Positions 13,508-15,630 of a stretch of 15,630 nt of DNA are shown here, one piece after another. The translations under genes were made by a program, and so were the position numbers. The stretch lies in NCBI GenBank assembly GCA_016283945.1, contig JAEENW010000029.1, positions 1-15,630 of the forward strand. Direction: 5' to 3'. Numbering within the stretch: the first letter of the stretch is position 1; every line of letters starts with the position of its first letter. Under the pieces are notes generated by a model. The model did no database searches, was not told the DNA's origin, and saw only the letters and a program-made list of their open reading frames with translations. The DNA comes from Bacillota bacterium (GTDB lineage Bacteria; Bacillota; Clostridia; Peptostreptococcales; Anaerovoracaceae).

Positions 13508-14866
13508 TTATTCCATCTTGTTCTTCCACAGCCCGGTGAAATAAAAGACCGTGCCGATCAGGAAGGGCGTGAAGCCCGCGAGGGCGTCGCCGAGCCAGAA
13601 GCCGTAGTGCTTCATGTCGAGGGCCACTCCGAAGAGCAGGGCGAGGCCTATCCTCATGACTATGCCGTCGAGTATGGCGGTCGCGAAGTTGACCGTGTAT
13701 CTTCCGCTGCCGTTGATGAGCGCGTTCATGGCGGAGCGCAGCGCGCTGGCGAAGAACACCGTGATCGCGATGGGAACGTAGCGCGGGGCTATGGCCAGGA
13801 CCGAGGGGTCCTCCGTGAATATGCCGAAGATCTGCATGGGGAAGGCCGCTATGAGGACGGAGATGAGCGCCGCGATGCTCAGGGTTATCGCCATGAGCCT
13901 TGCGAGGATCCGGTTGACCCTGCCGTATTCGCCGGCGGCTATGTTCTGCCCGACCATGGTGGAGCCCGCGGTGTTCATCGCGTTGGATATCAGGTTGGAG
14001 ATGTTGTTTACCTTGTTTGCTATGCCCGCGAAGGCGGAGACCTCCACGCCGTAGGAGTTGATCCAGGAGTTCACGAAGAGCTTTGAGAACATGACAGAGG
14101 CGCTCTTGATGGCCATCGGAGTCCCGAGCTTGAGCAGGGAGGAGAGCATCTCGCCGTCCCAGCGCAGGAACCATTCGTGCTTCACATCGAGCCCGAAGCT
14201 CTCCTTGTTTCTCGTGAGGAAGAGCGCACAGGCGACGAAGCTCACGCCCTGGCTTATGACGGTAGCGAGGGCGGCGCCGCCGGCCCCGAAGCCGAGGAAG
14301 GCGACGAAGAGCAGGTCGAGGCAGATGTTGATGACCGCCGCGATACCGATGAAAATGAACGGATGCTTGCTGTCGCCCATGCCGCGCAGTATGGCGCTGA
14401 CGATGTTGTAGCCGTAGATGAAGACGAGGCCTATCATGCAGATGCGGCTGTAGCTCTCCGCGCCGGCGTACGAGGCCTCGGGAGTGTTCATCAGCCTGAG
14501 TATGGAGCTCTGAAAGACGAGGCCGAGCGCGCTTATTGCCAGCGCGCAGCTCATGAGGAAGCCGAACATGGTCCCTATGAAGCGGCTGAGCTTGTCCCTG
14601 CGCCCTCCTCCGATGTAGCGCGCGACCAGCACCTGGCCTGCGCCCGAAAAGCCCATGGCTATGAAGGTGAGGAGCATGGATACGTCGCCGCCTATGGCGA
14701 CCGCCGAGGTCCCGGCCTTTCCGAGGACCCTGCCGACTATTATCATGTCGGCCATGTTGTAGACTACCTGCAGGAGGTTGGAGAGGAAGAGAGGCCAGGC
14801 GAAGCTGACCAGCTGGCGGGTTATGTTCCCGCCGGTGAAATCCCTGATGTTTGAGTTCTGATCCAT
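13508..14866 (-). CDS. MATE-family efflux transporter
   Basis: The product is 452 aa from the ATG with AGGA 6 nt upstream; an in-frame ATG 36 nt earlier adds only a basic, unconserved stretch. The protein has about 12 hydrophobic segments in two similar halves. ITRQLVSFAWPLFLSNLLQ and YNMADMIIVGRVLG in the first half, with SAILRGMGDSKHPFIFIGI near mid-length, are characteristic of MATE proteins. The second half repeats the pattern (LLKLGTPMAIKSASVMFSK, ALINGSGRYTVNFATAI). MATE proteins export drugs or metabolites in exchange for Na+ or H+. The substrate is unknown. It has its own promoter and shares a divergent intergenic region with the FAH-family gene. Confidence 0.94.
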   Translation of the reverse strand: MDQNSNIRDFTGGNITRQLVSFAWPLFLSNLLQVVYNMADMIIVGRVLGKAGTSAVAIGGDVSMLLTFIAMGFSGAGQVLVARYIGGGRRDKLSRFIGTMFGFLMSCALAISALGLVFQSSILRLMNTPEASYAGAESYSRICMIGLVFIYGYNIVSAILRGMGDSKHPFIFIGIAAVINICLDLLFVAFLGFGAGGAALATVISQGVSFVACALFLTRNKESFGLDVKHEWFLRWDGEMLSSLLKLGTPMAIKSASVMFSKLFVNSWINSYGVEVSAFAGIANKVNNISNLISNAMNTAGSTMVGQNIAAGEYGRVNRILARLMAITLSIAALISVLIAAFPMQIFGIFTEDPSVLAIAPRYVPIAITVFFASALRSAMNALINGSGRYTVNFATAILDGIVMRIGLALLFGVALDMKHYGFWLGDALAGFTPFLIGTVFYFTGLWKNKME

Positions 14867-14910
14867 TGCGCGTCCTGATCCGCGCCGGCTGTCCCGGCGC
14901 ATACGAAAAT

Positions 14911-14939
14911 ATTTTACCGCGGGAATGGCGAAAATTCAA
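14911..14939 (-). promoter_or_regulatory. MATE gene promoter
   Basis: On the minus strand TTGAAT (14939-14934), exactly 17 nt and TAAAAT (14916-14911) form a good sigma-A promoter. Its start is near 14904, giving a leader of roughly 38 nt before the ATG at 14866. Confidence 0.65.
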
Positions 14940-15037
14940 AGCAAAAAACTGTGCCACCCATACAAAAATGGTATATGATAATTATGTATAACGCTCATAC
15001 GTTTTGATCTAAGGACCGTTTTCGCTGGGAGGATAAA

Positions 15038-15630
15038 ATGAAGCTCGTTACTTACAGGGTGAAGGGCAATCCCCGGGAACAGCTGGGGATCTTTGCTGAA
15101 GGGGGAGTCATCCCTGTGCTCGCTTCAGGTCTGGTCTTCGAGGACATGAACGACCTGATAAAGAACGCCGGACCGGAGCAGCTGAAACAGATCGAGGAGC
15201 TCAAAAAGAGCAAGAACGGGCTCGTGCCTGAGGGGAAGTACGAGCTGCTGTCGCCCATCCCCAGGCCGAAGGCAGACATACTCTGCCTCGGGCTGAACTA
15301 CACGGAGCACGCCGAGGAGGCCTTCGGCTACAATGAGACTTTCAAGGCCGACGCGGATCTGCCAATCTTCTTCTCCAAGAGGACGCCGTATTCGCAGGGC
15401 AGCGGGGCTCCCATACCCGCGCACGCGGACATCACGCAGAAGCTCGACTATGAGAACGAGCTCGCGGTCGTGATAGGAAAGGACGCGAGGAACGTAGAGC
15501 CCGGGACCGTGCAGGACTACATCTTTGGCTATACCATATTCAACGACGTATCCGCGAGGGATCTTCAGACCTCGCACAAGCAGTGGTACTCCGGCAAGAG
15601 CCTCGACGGCTTCTCGCCCATGGGACCCTG
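15038..15630 (+). CDS. Fumarylacetoacetate hydrolase (FAH) family protein, 5' part
   Basis: The frame runs from an ATG with GGGAGG upstream off the end of the window (197 codons visible; the family is about 280-300 aa). An N-terminal adaptor (about 1-75) precedes the FAH core: CLGLNYTEHAEEAFGY (about 86-101), FFSKRTPYSQGSGAPIP, LDYENELAVVIGKDARNV with the Glu/Glu metal ligands, YIFGYTIFNDVSARDLQ and KSLDGFSPMGP. FAH enzymes cleave or hydrate 2-keto acids (acylpyruvases, 2-keto-4-pentenoate hydratases, oxaloacetate decarboxylases). The precise reaction cannot be read off. It diverges from the MATE gene across a 170-nt AT-rich region that carries the palindrome ATAATTAT, a possible operator. 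Confidence 0.9.
   Translation, partial: MKLVTYRVKGNPREQLGIFAEGGVIPVLASGLVFEDMNDLIKNAGPEQLKQIEELKKSKNGLVPEGKYELLSPIPRPKADILCLGLNYTEHAEEAFGYNETFKADADLPIFFSKRTPYSQGSGAPIPAHADITQKLDYENELAVVIGKDARNVEPGTVQDYIFGYTIFNDVSARDLQTSHKQWYSGKSLDGFSPMGP

Noticed and set aside
13497..14957. A second long minus-strand frame over the MATE gene (486 codons)
   Set aside because: It is Arg/His-rich and lacks membrane segments; the other frame gives a textbook 12-helix MATE protein.

Overview
The window is GC-rich, at a rough estimate near 60% GC, with frequent AGG (Arg) and ATA (Ile) codons and mostly strong AGGAGG-type ribosome binding sites. Gene content (a YdjG/YdjH/YdjI-type set, XpaC, TelA, a Gly/Met-tailed DUF4353 protein, TrmL) points to the Bacillota, most likely a gut-type or anaerobic member of the Clostridia. 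That placement is an inference from gene families; no marker gene settles it.

Layout. Positions 2-1048 hold the 3' end of a DUF4353 (carbohydrate-binding-like) surface protein. The next 434 bases look empty at first sight, but the minus strand holds a consensus sigma-A promoter (TTGACA, 17 nt, TATATT) that would drive a short RNA ending in a 15-bp hairpin, and a 34-codon membrane-protein ORF with a good Shine-Dalgarno. trmL (1483-1953) follows. Positions 2011-7923 form a five-gene envelope-stress cluster: a zinc-ribbon membrane protein, a double-TPM secreted/membrane protein, an SPFH protein with two C-terminal zinc ribbons, TelA and XpaC. The first three correspond in family and order to Bacillus subtilis ydjG-ydjH-ydjI, which act with PspA. 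No PspA is present here, and TelA and XpaC follow instead. A strong terminator ends this unit, and its U-tract doubles as the -35 of a tRNA-Val(CAC) gene.

Downstream of the tRNA (8079-8414) lies a scar-like region: a 65-codon N-terminal remnant of pdxA followed by a 15-nt near-copy of the tRNA 3' end, which forms a direct repeat flanking about 320 bp. Then come a HEPN-like protein with a C-terminal membrane anchor, an unusual fusion of a GT2 glycosyltransferase to a MarR-like winged helix, and a GNAT acetyltransferase closed by a strong terminator.

The right end is a minus-strand block: a MATE transporter, then a beta-hydroxyacid dehydrogenase (GarR/LtnD type) and a four-carbon acid sugar kinase (DUF1537). 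The last two together suggest catabolism of C4 sugar acids such as threonate or erythronate. A fumarylacetoacetate-hydrolase-family gene diverges from the MATE gene and runs off the end of the window.

The strongest leads are the PspA-less YdjGHI-TelA-XpaC cluster, the GT2-MarR fusion, the tail-anchored HEPN-like protein, the tRNA/pdxA scar, and the small-RNA and small-membrane-protein candidates between 1079 and 1422.
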